Shown here piece after piece: positions 1-8,100 of a DNA stretch of 22,021 nt. The position numbers and the translations under genes were made by a program. Origin of the DNA: Prevotellaceae bacterium (GTDB lineage Bacteria; Bacteroidota; Bacteroidia; Bacteroidales; UBA932); NCBI GenBank assembly GCA_031290755.1, contig JAITMY010000193.1:1-22021 (forward strand), given 5' to 3'. The notes beneath the pieces are model-generated. The model was not told the DNA's origin, searched no databases, and was given only the letters and a program-made list of their open reading frames with translations. Positions within the stretch are counted from its first letter, which is position 1, and every line of letters starts with the position of its first letter.

Positions 1-51
1 CTTCTCCGTTGAGCGGCATTTGCAAGTGCTGTTTAACGGGGGAATGATACT

Positions 52-71
52 AAAAAAAGCTCGTTTAGCTT
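52..71 (-). terminator. weak intrinsic terminator after the nuclease-like gene
   Basis: Read on the minus strand, a 5-bp stem (AAGCT/AGCTT) with a 5-nt loop is followed directly by seven T residues. It lies 19 bp past the stop codon of the minus-strand gene that ends at 90. The stem is short and AT-rich, so it may be inefficient. Confidence 0.4.
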
Positions 72-89
72 GGTTGAACAACGGGAGGA

Positions 90-707
90 TTACCACTTCC
101 GCGGCTTGAAGCCCTTGGGAACGGCCACCTCTACGGATTCCTCAGCGGCCTCTATCACGAACAGGCCGGCGGCGAGTACTTTCTTGCGCATCAAGTCTGT
201 AAACCCCGGCGCGGCAATGGCGCCCAGCAGCTTGCGCTTGTCGCCGTGCTGGTCGGCGTAGCGGCGAATGACCTCCATGCGCTGTAGGTGCTCCCTGATG
301 TGGCTGTCGTTGGGCTTGGTTTTCACCTCCACCGCCAGCGCGTACTCGCCGTTCTCTACGAACACGTCTATCTCGGCCACCGCTTGGCCGTCCTCCTTGA
401 TCTCCCTGTTGCGGGCGTAGCTGGTGAAGTCGTAGCCCATCTTTTGGAATTTGGCGGTGAGGTTGGGGGTCATTAGCAGCTCTAAGGTGCTGCCCAGCGA
501 GTTGTGCAGGCCGCCTATTTGCTGGCCGAGGTTCTTAAGCTGTCGGTCGGTTTCCTTTTGGCTCTCGGCAAGCTCCTGAAGCTTTCGGTCGGTTGCCTTC
601 GACATTTCCTTAAACTGTCTGTCGGATTCCTGCATCATTACCCAAACGCTTTCAAACGTGGGCTTTTCTTGTGTCTTGCGCGGTGCGCGGGCTGTGGTGG
701 TTGCCAT
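90..707 (-). CDS. coiled-coil protein with PD-(D/E)XK nuclease-like domain
   Basis: A 205-residue protein. Residues about 20-62 are a charged helical stretch with repeated DRQ(F/L)K / DRKLQEL units, probably a coiled coil. Residues 85-190 look like a small PD-(D/E)XK-type fold: D114 in AEIDVF, then E127 and K129 in VEVKTK give the D-x12-E-x-K pattern of this superfamily. This arrangement matches the DUF3782-like proteins that are common in Bacteroidota and cyanobacteria; their function is unknown. There is no signal peptide, so it is likely cytoplasmic. I chose the ATG at 707 rather than 764 because a well-formed promoter (734-765) would place transcription start near 727, inside the longer ORF. 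It stands alone, with no adjacent methylase or helicase to suggest a defence role. Confidence 0.75.
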   Translation of the reverse strand: MATTTARAPRKTQEKPTFESVWVMMQESDRQFKEMSKATDRKLQELAESQKETDRQLKNLGQQIGGLHNSLGSTLELLMTPNLTAKFQKMGYDFTSYARNREIKEDGQAVAEIDVFVENGEYALAVEVKTKPNDSHIREHLQRMEVIRRYADQHGDKRKLLGAIAAPGFTDLMRKKVLAAGLFVIEAAEESVEVAVPKGFKPRKW

Positions 708-733
708 ATAGTAGCTGTTTTGTTGTTCGGGGG

Positions 734-765
734 CAAAGGTAGTGAAAGGTTTTGAAACTACCAAA
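734..765 (-). promoter_or_regulatory. Bacteroidetes promoter for the nuclease-like gene
   Basis: On the minus strand, TTTG (765-762), a 20-bp spacer, then TACCTTTG (741-734). This fits the Bacteroidetes primary sigma consensus TTTG/TAnnTTTG. The predicted start is about 20 nt upstream of the ATG at 707. Confidence 0.7.
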
Positions 766-787
766 TACTTACTTAGGCAAAGCTACC

Positions 788-826
788 CCGTCATTGCGAG
801 GGTATTTCCCGAAGCAATCCAGCAAA
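788..826. repeat. REP-like intergenic palindromic repeat
   Basis: The stretch contains GTCATTGCGAGGG and CCCGAAGCAATCCAGC. From general knowledge, paired GTCATTGCGAGG / GAAGCAATCC arms are a widely dispersed intergenic repeat in many bacterial genomes, including Bacteroidota. Here it occurs once, between the end of xerD and the promoter of the next gene. Only one copy is visible, so its repetitiveness in this genome is inferred. Confidence 0.45.
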
Positions 827-840
827 AGAGCAATACCTGC

Positions 841-865
841 GCGGGCTTAGCTCCGCTAAGCCCGC
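841..865 (-). terminator. hairpin at the end of xerD
   Basis: A perfect 11-bp inverted repeat (841-851 with 855-865, 3-nt loop) overlaps the last codons and stop of xerD. On the minus strand the stem is followed 10-14 nt later by a short TTTT. It is a plausible but imperfect terminator for the DUF4294-ddl-xerD operon. Confidence 0.45.
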
Positions 866-1755
866 GGGTGGTAGCGCAGGATGGCGCTCCGGAGGTGCTC
901 GCGGTCGAGGTGGGTGTAAACTTCGGTGGTGGCGATGCTCTCGTGGCCGAGCATTGCCTGCACGGCGCGGAGGTTGGCGCCGCGCTCCACGAGGTGGGTG
1001 GCAAACGAGTGGCGAAAGGTGTGCGGGCTAACGTGCTTGGCGATGCCGGCCTGCTCGGCCAGCTTCTTCACGATGAGGAAGACCATGACGGTGGTCAGCC
1101 GGTTGCCGCGGCGGTTGAGGAACACGATGTCGTCGGCGCGCGGCGCGGCGGCGGCGGCGCGGCGCTCGGCGAGGTAGAGCTGTAGCGCGGCGATAGCCCT
1201 GTCGCCAATGGGCGCCAGCCGCTCCTTGTTCCCCTTGCCGACGATGCGCAGGTAGCCCTTGTCGAGGTGCAGGCTCGACAGGCGCAGCCCCACGACCTCG
1301 GACACGCGCAGCCCGCAGCTGTAGAGCACCTCCACGATGGCCTTGTTGCGGTGCCCCTCGGGGCGGCTCAGGTCGGCGGCGGCCACGATGCGCTCTACCT
1401 CGGCCACCGACAGCACCTGCGGCAGCTTGCGCCCCTGCTTCGGCCCGCTGATTTGCTGCGTGGGGTTGGCCTCGATGGCCTCCTCGAGGAGGAGGTAGTG
1501 GAAGAACGCGCGGATGCCGCTCAGCACCCGCGCCTGCGAGCGCCCGCTGAGCTGCCGCTCGCCGCTCAGGTGCACCAGCAGCTGCTCTACGTGCTGGGGC
1601 TTGACCTGCTGCGGGTCGGGCAGGCCAAGCGTCTGCTCGGCGAAGGTGCGCAGCTTGTCCACGTCGGCGCGGTAGGCGGTGAGGGTCTTTGCGGCCAGCG
1701 ACTTTTCGAGCCTGAGGTACGCCAAGAAGTCATCGATGGCATCGCTCCACGTCAT
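856..1755 (-). CDS. xerD: site-specific tyrosine recombinase XerD
   Basis: A 299-residue tyrosine recombinase of the XerC/XerD family, almost the same length as E. coli XerD (298). Family function: with a XerC partner it resolves chromosome dimers at dif during cell division. The N-terminal SAM-like core-binding domain covers about residues 3-88 and the catalytic domain about 110-296. All catalytic residues are visible: R150 in CGLRVSE, K174 in GKGNKE, H245 and R248 in SPHTFRHSFATH, H271 in LGHES, and nucleophile Y280 in TTEVYTH. Their spacing is the same as in E. coli XerD. The ATG at 1755 overlaps the ddl stop codon (ATGA), so the two genes are translationally coupled. A longer open frame runs upstream to 2637 but only as a shadow of ddl. 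XerD rather than XerC is judged from length and housekeeping context; there is no sign of a mobile element. Confidence 0.9.
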   Translation of the reverse strand: MTWSDAIDDFLAYLRLEKSLAAKTLTAYRADVDKLRTFAEQTLGLPDPQQVKPQHVEQLLVHLSGERQLSGRSQARVLSGIRAFFHYLLLEEAIEANPTQQISGPKQGRKLPQVLSVAEVERIVAAADLSRPEGHRNKAIVEVLYSCGLRVSEVVGLRLSSLHLDKGYLRIVGKGNKERLAPIGDRAIAALQLYLAERRAAAAAPRADDIVFLNRRGNRLTTVMVFLIVKKLAEQAGIAKHVSPHTFRHSFATHLVERGANLRAVQAMLGHESIATTEVYTHLDREHLRSAILRYHPRA

Positions 1756-2783
1756 AAGGCCGAGGGGAGGTTTAGGGTAGCGTGGTCGGCGGCGGGCGCC
1801 TGCCGGCGGATGGCATCCTCCACCAGCTCGCTCACCACGGCCACGATGTCCAAGCCGGCGGCGCGGAGCTGCTGCGGGATGAAGCTGGTGGCGGTCATGC
1901 CCGGGGTGGTGTTCACCTCCAGCAGGTACAGCGTGCCGCGGCTCAGGATGTAGTCCACGCGCACGATGCCGCTGCACCCCAGCCGCCGGTAGAGGCGCAG
2001 GGAGGTTTGCTGCACGAGCGCGGTTTGCTCGGCGGACAGGCGGGCGGGCGTTATCTCGTCCGACTGGCCGTTGTACTTTGCGCCGTAGTCGAAGAATTCG
2101 TTTTTGCTGACCACCTCCGTTACGGGGAGCGCCGTCTCCTTGCCGTTGAGCGACATGGCGCCGCACGACAGCTCGGTGCCGTCGATGAACTCCTCGATGA
2201 GCGCCTCGCCGTCCTCGCGGAAGGCCTCGCGGAGGGCACCGTGCAGCGCGGCGGCGGACTTCACCTTTGCCGCGCCGAAGCTGCTGCCGCCGCTGTTGGG
2301 CTTCACAAACAGCGGCAGGCCTAAGGCGGCGGCCACGGCCTCGGCGTCCACCTCGTCGCCCCGGCGGACGAGCAGCGCCTTGGCCATGGCCACGCCGGTG
2401 TCGGCCAGAAACGCTTTGCAGGCAAATTTGTTGAACGTAAGCGCCGACACAAAGGCGCTGCACGTGGAGTAGGGCACCCGCAGCAGGTCGAAGTACGATT
2501 GCAGCACGCCGTTTTCGCCCGGCGCACCGTGGATGACGATGAGTGCAGCGTCGAACCTCACGCGGGCGCCGCCCACCACGGCGCTGAAGTCCGCCCTGTC
2601 TATCGGCGCAGCGTCGCCGCCCTCCGGCTCCACGCACCAGCTGCCGCCCTGTATCCTGACGAGGTAGGGGTTGTACCGTTGCCTGTCCACCCAGCCAAGC
2701 ACGTTGCTTGCGCTCTTGGCCGACACCACGGCCTCCGAAGAATCACCGCCGTAAACCACGGCAACATTTTGTTTCATTTTCAT
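1752..2783 (-). CDS. ddl: D-alanine--D-alanine ligase
   Basis: A 343-residue ATP-grasp enzyme that joins two D-alanines for peptidoglycan precursor synthesis in the cytoplasm. Visible family features: N-terminal YGGDSSEAVVS (E17 equals the substrate-binding Glu of DdlB), HGAPGENG at 85-92, ATP-grasp segment LFVKPNSGGSSFGAAKV (158-174), EEFIDGTELSCG (197-208), metal-binding RVD (275-277) and LEVNTTPGMT (288-297) with E289 and N291. The usual GGxSxEHEVS motif is altered after the Glu (SEAVVS). The next ATG, at 2777, is an equally possible start. It sits between a DUF4294 gene (27-bp gap) and xerD (4-bp overlap), consistent with one operon. Confidence 0.95.
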   Translation of the reverse strand: MKMKQNVAVVYGGDSSEAVVSAKSASNVLGWVDRQRYNPYLVRIQGGSWCVEPEGGDAAPIDRADFSAVVGGARVRFDAALIVIHGAPGENGVLQSYFDLLRVPYSTCSAFVSALTFNKFACKAFLADTGVAMAKALLVRRGDEVDAEAVAAALGLPLFVKPNSGGSSFGAAKVKSAAALHGALREAFREDGEALIEEFIDGTELSCGAMSLNGKETALPVTEVVSKNEFFDYGAKYNGQSDEITPARLSAEQTALVQQTSLRLYRRLGCSGIVRVDYILSRGTLYLLEVNTTPGMTATSFIPQQLRAAGLDIVAVVSELVEDAIRRQAPAADHATLNLPSAL

Positions 2784-2810
2784 GCCAAGTATATAAAGTA
2801 AGGTTACTGC

Positions 2811-3416
2811 CTACAGCAGGTCATTTTCGTAGAGGATAATCAGCTGGTTGAGCATTTGGTCTTGCCCCTCGGCGTCGAACTGCATCTTGAGGTTCGAGTC
2901 AAAAATCAGCGCTATCGACTGCCAGAAGAAGGCGGCAAAGCCACCCTTCAGCTCCTTTACGATTTGGTAGCCGGTGCGCCCCGTTTCCCTGTCCACCAGC
3001 TTTATGAGCATGCGCCCCTGCGAAAATGTCAGCTTGCGGAGCGGCTTTTCAAACTCGCGAAACAGCTCCTTTTCCATCCGCTTGATGTAGGCCTTTTTTG
3101 CCTTTTCGTCCGGCAAGAGCGCAAACTCCGCATCCATGTCGGCCAGCTTTTGCTTAACCAGCAGCGCGTAGGGGTACACCTTTTTCAGGTTGTAGGCCAT
3201 GCGGCTGTACTGCGCGTAGTACCTTCTTTCCTGCCGGGCGGTTTTGAACACCGGCCTTGCGAAGCAGTACACCGGTGGCAGCCGGACGTGCGGTATGGTA
3301 TCGCCGTTTTCGTTCACCGCAACGTACGCCAGCGTTGCCTGCTGCGCATCGGCAAAGGCCGCCGCCGCGATGGTGCAGCAGCACGCAAGGCAAAAAAACT
3401 TCAGCAGGTTCCACAT
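2811..3416 (-). CDS. DUF4294 family secreted protein
   Basis: A 201-residue protein with a signal peptide (residues about 1-24, MWNLLKFFCLACCCTIAAAA then FADAQ). The mature part matches the Bacteroidota family DUF4294 as I recall it: an N-terminal segment with NENGDTIPHVRLPPVYCF, a basic, helix-rich YYAQYSRMAYNLKKVYPYA stretch, and a conserved end with RMLIKLVDRETGRTGYQIVKELKG followed by FFWQSIALIFDSNLK. The function of the family is unknown. It heads the ddl-xerD operon. A possible minus-strand -7 element TACTTTTG lies at 3468-3461, but I see no well-spaced -33 TTG. Confidence 0.8.
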   Translation of the reverse strand: MWNLLKFFCLACCCTIAAAAFADAQQATLAYVAVNENGDTIPHVRLPPVYCFARPVFKTARQERRYYAQYSRMAYNLKKVYPYALLVKQKLADMDAEFALLPDEKAKKAYIKRMEKELFREFEKPLRKLTFSQGRMLIKLVDRETGRTGYQIVKELKGGFAAFFWQSIALIFDSNLKMQFDAEGQDQMLNQLIILYENDLL

Positions 3417-3483
3417 GGCAGCTCAAAATGCAACGTTGTACTTCTCACAAGTTAAAGGGGCAAAAGTAAGGAAAAAATAAATG

Positions 3484-3517
3484 TTGACGCTACTCTTACC
3501 AAAAAATATTATCTTTG
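3484..3517 (+). promoter_or_regulatory. promoter of the restriction-modification operon
   Basis: TTG (3484-3486), a 23-bp spacer, then TATCTTTG (3510-3517), a match to the Bacteroidetes consensus at the long end of its spacing range. The expected start near 3523 leaves a leader of only about 14 nt before the methylase ATG at 3537. Confidence 0.55.
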
Positions 3518-3536
3518 CAGATAAAACCAAAAAGAT

Positions 3537-4445
3537 ATGAAATTGCCGCATCCTATACCCTATCAAGGAAGTAAGCGAAATTTGGCAGACCGGATTTTGC
3601 GCTATTTCCCCCGCGCTTTCGACAGGCTGATTGAGCCTTTTGCAGGGTCGGCAGCTATTACTGTTGCCTCTGCGTTTTACGCTAAGGCCAGCCGGTTCGT
3701 AATAAACGACATCAACGAGCCGCTGGCAGCGCTTTGGATGACCATTATCAACCACCCGACCCTTATCATAAAAAACTACCACGACATTTGGCATGGACAG
3801 CACGGCAACGAAGAGGAATACTACTATGAAGTCAGAGAAAAGTTTAACAAGACACGCAAACCTGAATACCTGCTTTTCCTTTTGGCAAAGTGCGTGAAAG
3901 CCGCCGTTCGCTATAACGCGCAAGGTAATTTCAATCAAAGTCCCGATAAAAGACGATTAGGCCGCAACCCACAAATGATGCGGGATGACATCCTAAGTGT
4001 TTCCCAGCTGCTTAAAGGAAAAACAGAAATCTATGCGGTGGATTACGCGGCGATTCTTGACCATGCTACCTCTGACGATTTAATCTACATGGATCCACCT
4101 TATCAGGGAACAGGGCAAACGGGAGGCTTTAACTATGCAGGAAACATTAATTTTGACAGCTTTATGGTCGATTTATTTGCGCTTAACCGCAAAAATATCC
4201 CCTATATTTTGAGCTATGACGGCAGAACGGGAAGTAAAACGTTTGGCAACCCGCTACCGGCCAGCCTGAACCTGATTAAAATAGAAATTAACGCAGGGCG
4301 GTCAACACAGGCAACGCTACTCAACCGCCAAGAGTTTACCTACGAAGCAGTCTATCTTTCGCCGTCGCTTGTGGCAAAAATTGATTGGCGCAAGGCGGCA
4401 GGCAAGCACCACCACCAACCCGAATTATTTGCTTGCTATGAATAA
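3537..4445 (+). CDS. D12-class DNA adenine (N6) methyltransferase
   Basis: A 302-residue protein of the D12/Dam class (alpha group) of N6-adenine methylases. Motif order fits: PYQGSK at 8-13 (motif X), EPFAGSAA at 33-40 (motif I, S-adenosylmethionine binding), NDIN at 57-60, and catalytic DPPY at 186-189 (motif IV). The segment after DPPY (YQGTGQTGGFNYAG) and the LSYDGRTG (225-232) and NAGRSTQATLLNR (252-264) stretches resemble methylases of type II restriction systems. Its target site cannot be read from the sequence; GATC is not implied. The last 8 bp overlap the start of the HNH endonuclease gene, so this is almost certainly the protective half of a restriction-modification pair. Base composition is markedly more AT-rich than the genes on either side, suggesting transfer. 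Confidence 0.9.
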   Translation: MKLPHPIPYQGSKRNLADRILRYFPRAFDRLIEPFAGSAAITVASAFYAKASRFVINDINEPLAALWMTIINHPTLIIKNYHDIWHGQHGNEEEYYYEVREKFNKTRKPEYLLFLLAKCVKAAVRYNAQGNFNQSPDKRRLGRNPQMMRDDILSVSQLLKGKTEIYAVDYAAILDHATSDDLIYMDPPYQGTGQTGGFNYAGNINFDSFMVDLFALNRKNIPYILSYDGRTGSKTFGNPLPASLNLIKIEINAGRSTQATLLNRQEFTYEAVYLSPSLVAKIDWRKAAGKHHHQPELFACYE

Positions 4446-5166
4446 AAAGAAAACAACATACCCCAAAGAGTTTCTAACGCATGTCCAGTCTATCACCAAT
4501 AAGCGGGCAAAAATTGTGATTGACCATATCATGCAGCATGGCTTTATCACAACTGAAAATTTGGAAAACATATATGGCTATAACCACCCGCCACGAGCTG
4601 CACGAGACGTTCGGGAAGCGGGTATTCCGTTAGAAACGTATAAAGTTAAATCCGAAGCGGGCAAGTCTATTGCAGCTTATAAGTTTGGCGATATAACAAA
4701 GTTGCAACTCAACAAGGTCGAAGGAAGAATTTTATTCCCAAAAGAATTCAAGAAAAAATTGTATGAATTAAGCAGCAGCAAATGTTCTGTTTGTAATGGA
4801 AAATTTGAAGAAAGATACTTACAAGTTGACCATAGGGTTCCTTACGAGATTGGCGGAGACACAGCCAGCAGTAGAAGTATTGAAGATTTTATGCTCCTAT
4901 GCGGTTCATGCAATAGGGCCAAATCGTGGAGTTGTGAACATTGCGATAACTGGAAGACGGATAAAAAAGCAGGGTTGTGCATGGAATGTTATTGGGGTAG
5001 CCCGACAAGCTACAACCATATTGCATTGAAATCAAACAGGAGGCTTGACTTGCATTGGGCAGGCGAGGAGGTAAGATATTACGATGCGATAAAAATCGTA
5101 GCGGATAATGAAAAAATTGATATGCCTGACTTGGTGAAAAAAATTATATGGAGGCAAAGCAAATGA
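4438..5166 (+). CDS. HNH-type restriction endonuclease with two zinc-knuckle pairs
   Basis: A 242-residue protein. Residues 20-85 look like a winged-helix DNA-binding part (GFITTENLENIYGYNHPPRA, then AAYKFGD). Residues 113-160 are an HNH nuclease: C116-x2-C119, QVDHRVPYEIGG with D131/H132, and LLCGSCNRAK with C155, C158 and N159. A second set, C166-x2-C169 and C181-x2-C184, probably binds another zinc. HNH enzymes with accessory zinc sites occur among type II restriction enzymes. I chose the ATG at 4438, which overlaps the methylase by 8 bp; the open frame extends upstream to 4369 but only within the methylase. The stop codon overlaps the peptidase start (ATGA at 5163). It is strongly AT-rich (about 28% GC in 4741-4800). 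Confidence 0.85.
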   Translation: MNKKKTTYPKEFLTHVQSITNKRAKIVIDHIMQHGFITTENLENIYGYNHPPRAARDVREAGIPLETYKVKSEAGKSIAAYKFGDITKLQLNKVEGRILFPKEFKKKLYELSSSKCSVCNGKFEERYLQVDHRVPYEIGGDTASSRSIEDFMLLCGSCNRAKSWSCEHCDNWKTDKKAGLCMECYWGSPTSYNHIALKSNRRLDLHWAGEEVRYYDAIKIVADNEKIDMPDLVKKIIWRQSK

Positions 5167-8100
5167 CACCTAAAAGTATTTTTTTGCTCCTCGCGCTGCT
5201 GGCAGCGCAGCGCCTGCCGCTGCGGGCGCAGGTGAGCGAGGGGGGTACGCCGCCGAGCTTTCGGTATGCAAAGGTGCTGCCGCGCGGGCGGGCGATGAGC
5301 GCAGGGGCTACGGATACCGTGGCGCTGCACATCCCTTTCGATGTGGACAGCCTGCGGGCGGCTGACGCTGCCGGCGAGGCGAGCGGCGACCTTGCACCCC
5401 TGAACGTGGCGAAGGATATAGCGGTGAACCTCGGCATGGCGAACAGCGGAGCGTGGCACGTCCTCGAAAACGGGCAGCGCGTGTGGCAGCTCACCATCAA
5501 GGCGCCCGGCGCCGTGGCTACCCTGCTCTACTACGCCGAGTGCCGCATCCCGCGGGGTGGGCAGCTCTTTGTGTATAGCCCCGACCGCGCCGCCGTGCTG
5601 GGCGCCTACACCTCGGCCTCGAACCCTGCGGGCGGGCAGTTCGCTACGGACTTTGTGGCGGGCGACGTGGTTACGCTGGAGTACGCCGCGCCGCTGGGCG
5701 ACACCACCTCCGCGGAGGCGGCTATCCGCGTGGAGGCGGTGGCCTACGGCTACAACCACCTGCACGTGCAGGCCATGCCGGTGGCGGAAAGCTACGGCGA
5801 TGCGCTGGGCTGTCAGGTGAACGTGGTCTGCGCCGAGGGCGACGCATGGCGCAGGGAGATAGACGGCACGGTGAGGGTAACGTTTCGCAAAACGGCAGCC
5901 AACGGCGGCGCCACCGCGCTCTGCTCGGGCGCCATAGTGAACAACGTGCGCGGCGACTTCACGCCCTACTTGCTCACCGCCTACCACTGCATTAGCGAAT
6001 CGGATTCGAGCACCTTTCCGCAGGCGCGGGTATATTTTCACTACGAGTATGCCCGCTGCGGCGACAGCTACGACAACGCTGCTGCGCCGGAGGCGCCAAC
6101 GCTGGTCGGCGCGCAGCTCTTGGTGGCCATCCCGCAGGTGGGCGGCTCCGACGGCGCCCTCCTGCGCCTCAGCAGCCCCATCCCCGCCAGCTACGGCGCC
6201 TACTACTGCGGGTGGGACGCCACCAGCACCGCCCACACCGGCGGCGGCGTGAACATCCACCACCCCCGCGGCGACGTGAAAAAAATTGCCACCTACAGCG
6301 CCAGCCTCATCCACGCCACGTGGACCAGCAGCGCCGCGCTGGGCGCCACCAACGCGCACTGGCGCGTGGCGAGCTACAGCCAAACGGCAAACGGCTACAG
6401 CTTCCCCGAAAGCGGCTCGTCGGGAAGCCCGCTCTTCAACAAGGACAAGCGCGTGGTGGGCACCCTCACCGGCGGCAACACCGTGAGCGATTGCAGCAAG
6501 GCAAGCACGAAGCACAGCTCGTTCGGCAAGCTGTTTTACCACTGGGACAGATACAGCAGCCGCCCCGACCAGCAGATGAAGACCTACCTCGACCCCGACG
6601 CAACCGGCACGACGGTGGTGGACGGCGCCTACGAAACCGCTACAAAAGTTACCGTAACTTTCGCCGTGAGGGACGAGCAGGGCAACCCCATCGCCAACGC
6701 CACCATCACCTTGGACAGCGTTGCCCACGCCGCGGGCGACTACACGTTCAGCAACGTGAGCGCCCCCAGCAGCAACGCTTCGTACATGGTTGCGGGGGAG
6801 GGCTACCGCCCCGTGGCCGGCGCCATATCCATCCCCACCGCTGATTTCGAGGTGCCGGTAACGCTGACCGCAACCCTGCTGACCGGCGCAGGCACGGCAC
6901 GCCAGCCCTACCTCATTGCCGACGCGGAGGGGCTGAAGGAGCTGGCCTGCTTCACCGGCGCAAAGGGGCTTGGGCAGCACTTCCGCCTCACCGCCGACGT
7001 GGAGCTGGGCGGGGCGCCGTGGGCGCCGCTGGGCGCCATCTCCGACGCCTTCAGGGGGAAGCTGCACGGCGGTGGACACCGGATAAAAAACATGCAGCTT
7101 ACCGCCGCGGCGCCATCCGTCGGCCTGTTTGCCGCCCTCGGCGCAGGCGCCTGCATCGACAGCCTGCTCATTGTCGGGGGGCGCGTGCAGGCCTCCGAGG
7201 GCGCCATCTACGTGGGCGGCCTTGCCGGCTACGCGAGCGCCACCGCGGACACCATCGTCGTTCACGCCTGCGGCAGCGCCGTGGCCATCAGCGCGGGCGA
7301 CAACGCAGGGCACGTGGGCGGGCTGGTAGGCTACGCCACGTCGTCGGGCGCAGTGCGCATCACCTCGTGCTACAGCGGCGGCGACATATCGGGCTACGCG
7401 GCCAGCATGGGCGGCGTGGTGGGCTACGCCACCATCGGGACGTCGGGCGCGGGCAGCATAGCCATAGCCGACAGCTACAGCGAGGCGCGGATAACGGCGC
7501 AGAACAACGCCACGCCGTGCTACAGCGGCGGCGTGGTGGGCTACGTCGGCGGCGGCGCGGCGGGGAGCAGCCTCACCGTAAGCCGCTGCTACGCCGCCGG
7601 GCGCATGGCCTCGCAGTCCGCGGGGGCACGCATAGGGGGCATTGCCGGCCACGTGGCGGGTAGCGGCGTGGCCATTGGCCGCTCGGTGGCGGCGCAGGAC
7701 ACCATTGCCACCAGCTACTTCCTCAACCGCCGCCTCGTGGCCTCCGCAGGGGCCAGCGCCGCCTACACCCTCAGCAGCAACTACGCCCGCGCCGACATGG
7801 TGTTTTGCGGCGGCGTGGTGGCCGCCGCCGATGCCGGAGCAAGCACCCTGAACGGGGCAAACAAAACCCTCGCGGCGCTGCGCACGCAGGCCACCTACAA
7901 GGACAGCCTTGCGTGGGATTTCGGCAGCGTGTGGGCTATCCGTGAGGCGCAAAGCTACCCGCTCCTACAGTGGCAAGAGGAGAAGGTGGCGCCCACCCCC
8001 ACCACCGTGGAGGCGAGCAGCACCCCTACCCTGCGGGTGCACCCCAACCCCGTGGTGAACGGGCTGCTGACAGTCGAGTGGAGTGCGGGCGGCGCCCAGC

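Noticed and set aside
742..1185. 147-codon plus-strand ORF opposite xerD
   Set aside because: Shadow of xerD, with no family similarity and it crosses the intergenic repeat and the minus-strand promoter.
856..1755. XerD as the integrase of a mobile element
   Set aside because: Housekeeping length and motif spacing, and co-transcription with ddl, argue for chromosomal XerD; no att repeats or cargo were seen.
1756..2637. Long minus-strand extension of the xerD frame
   Set aside because: It lies antiparallel in frame to nothing conserved, overlaps ddl completely and reads as arginine-rich sequence; XerD homology starts exactly at the ATG at 1755.
7200..7670. Repeated GGxxGYA-coding segments as a DNA repeat or CRISPR
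   Set aside because: They are spaced irregularly and differ at DNA level; they are GLUG protein repeats inside the peptidase.
5079..7952. 957-codon open frame on the minus strand
   Set aside because: It is a GC-driven shadow of the peptidase gene: Ala, Gly, His and Arg-rich, no domain, no promoter, and it runs through the end of the HNH gene.
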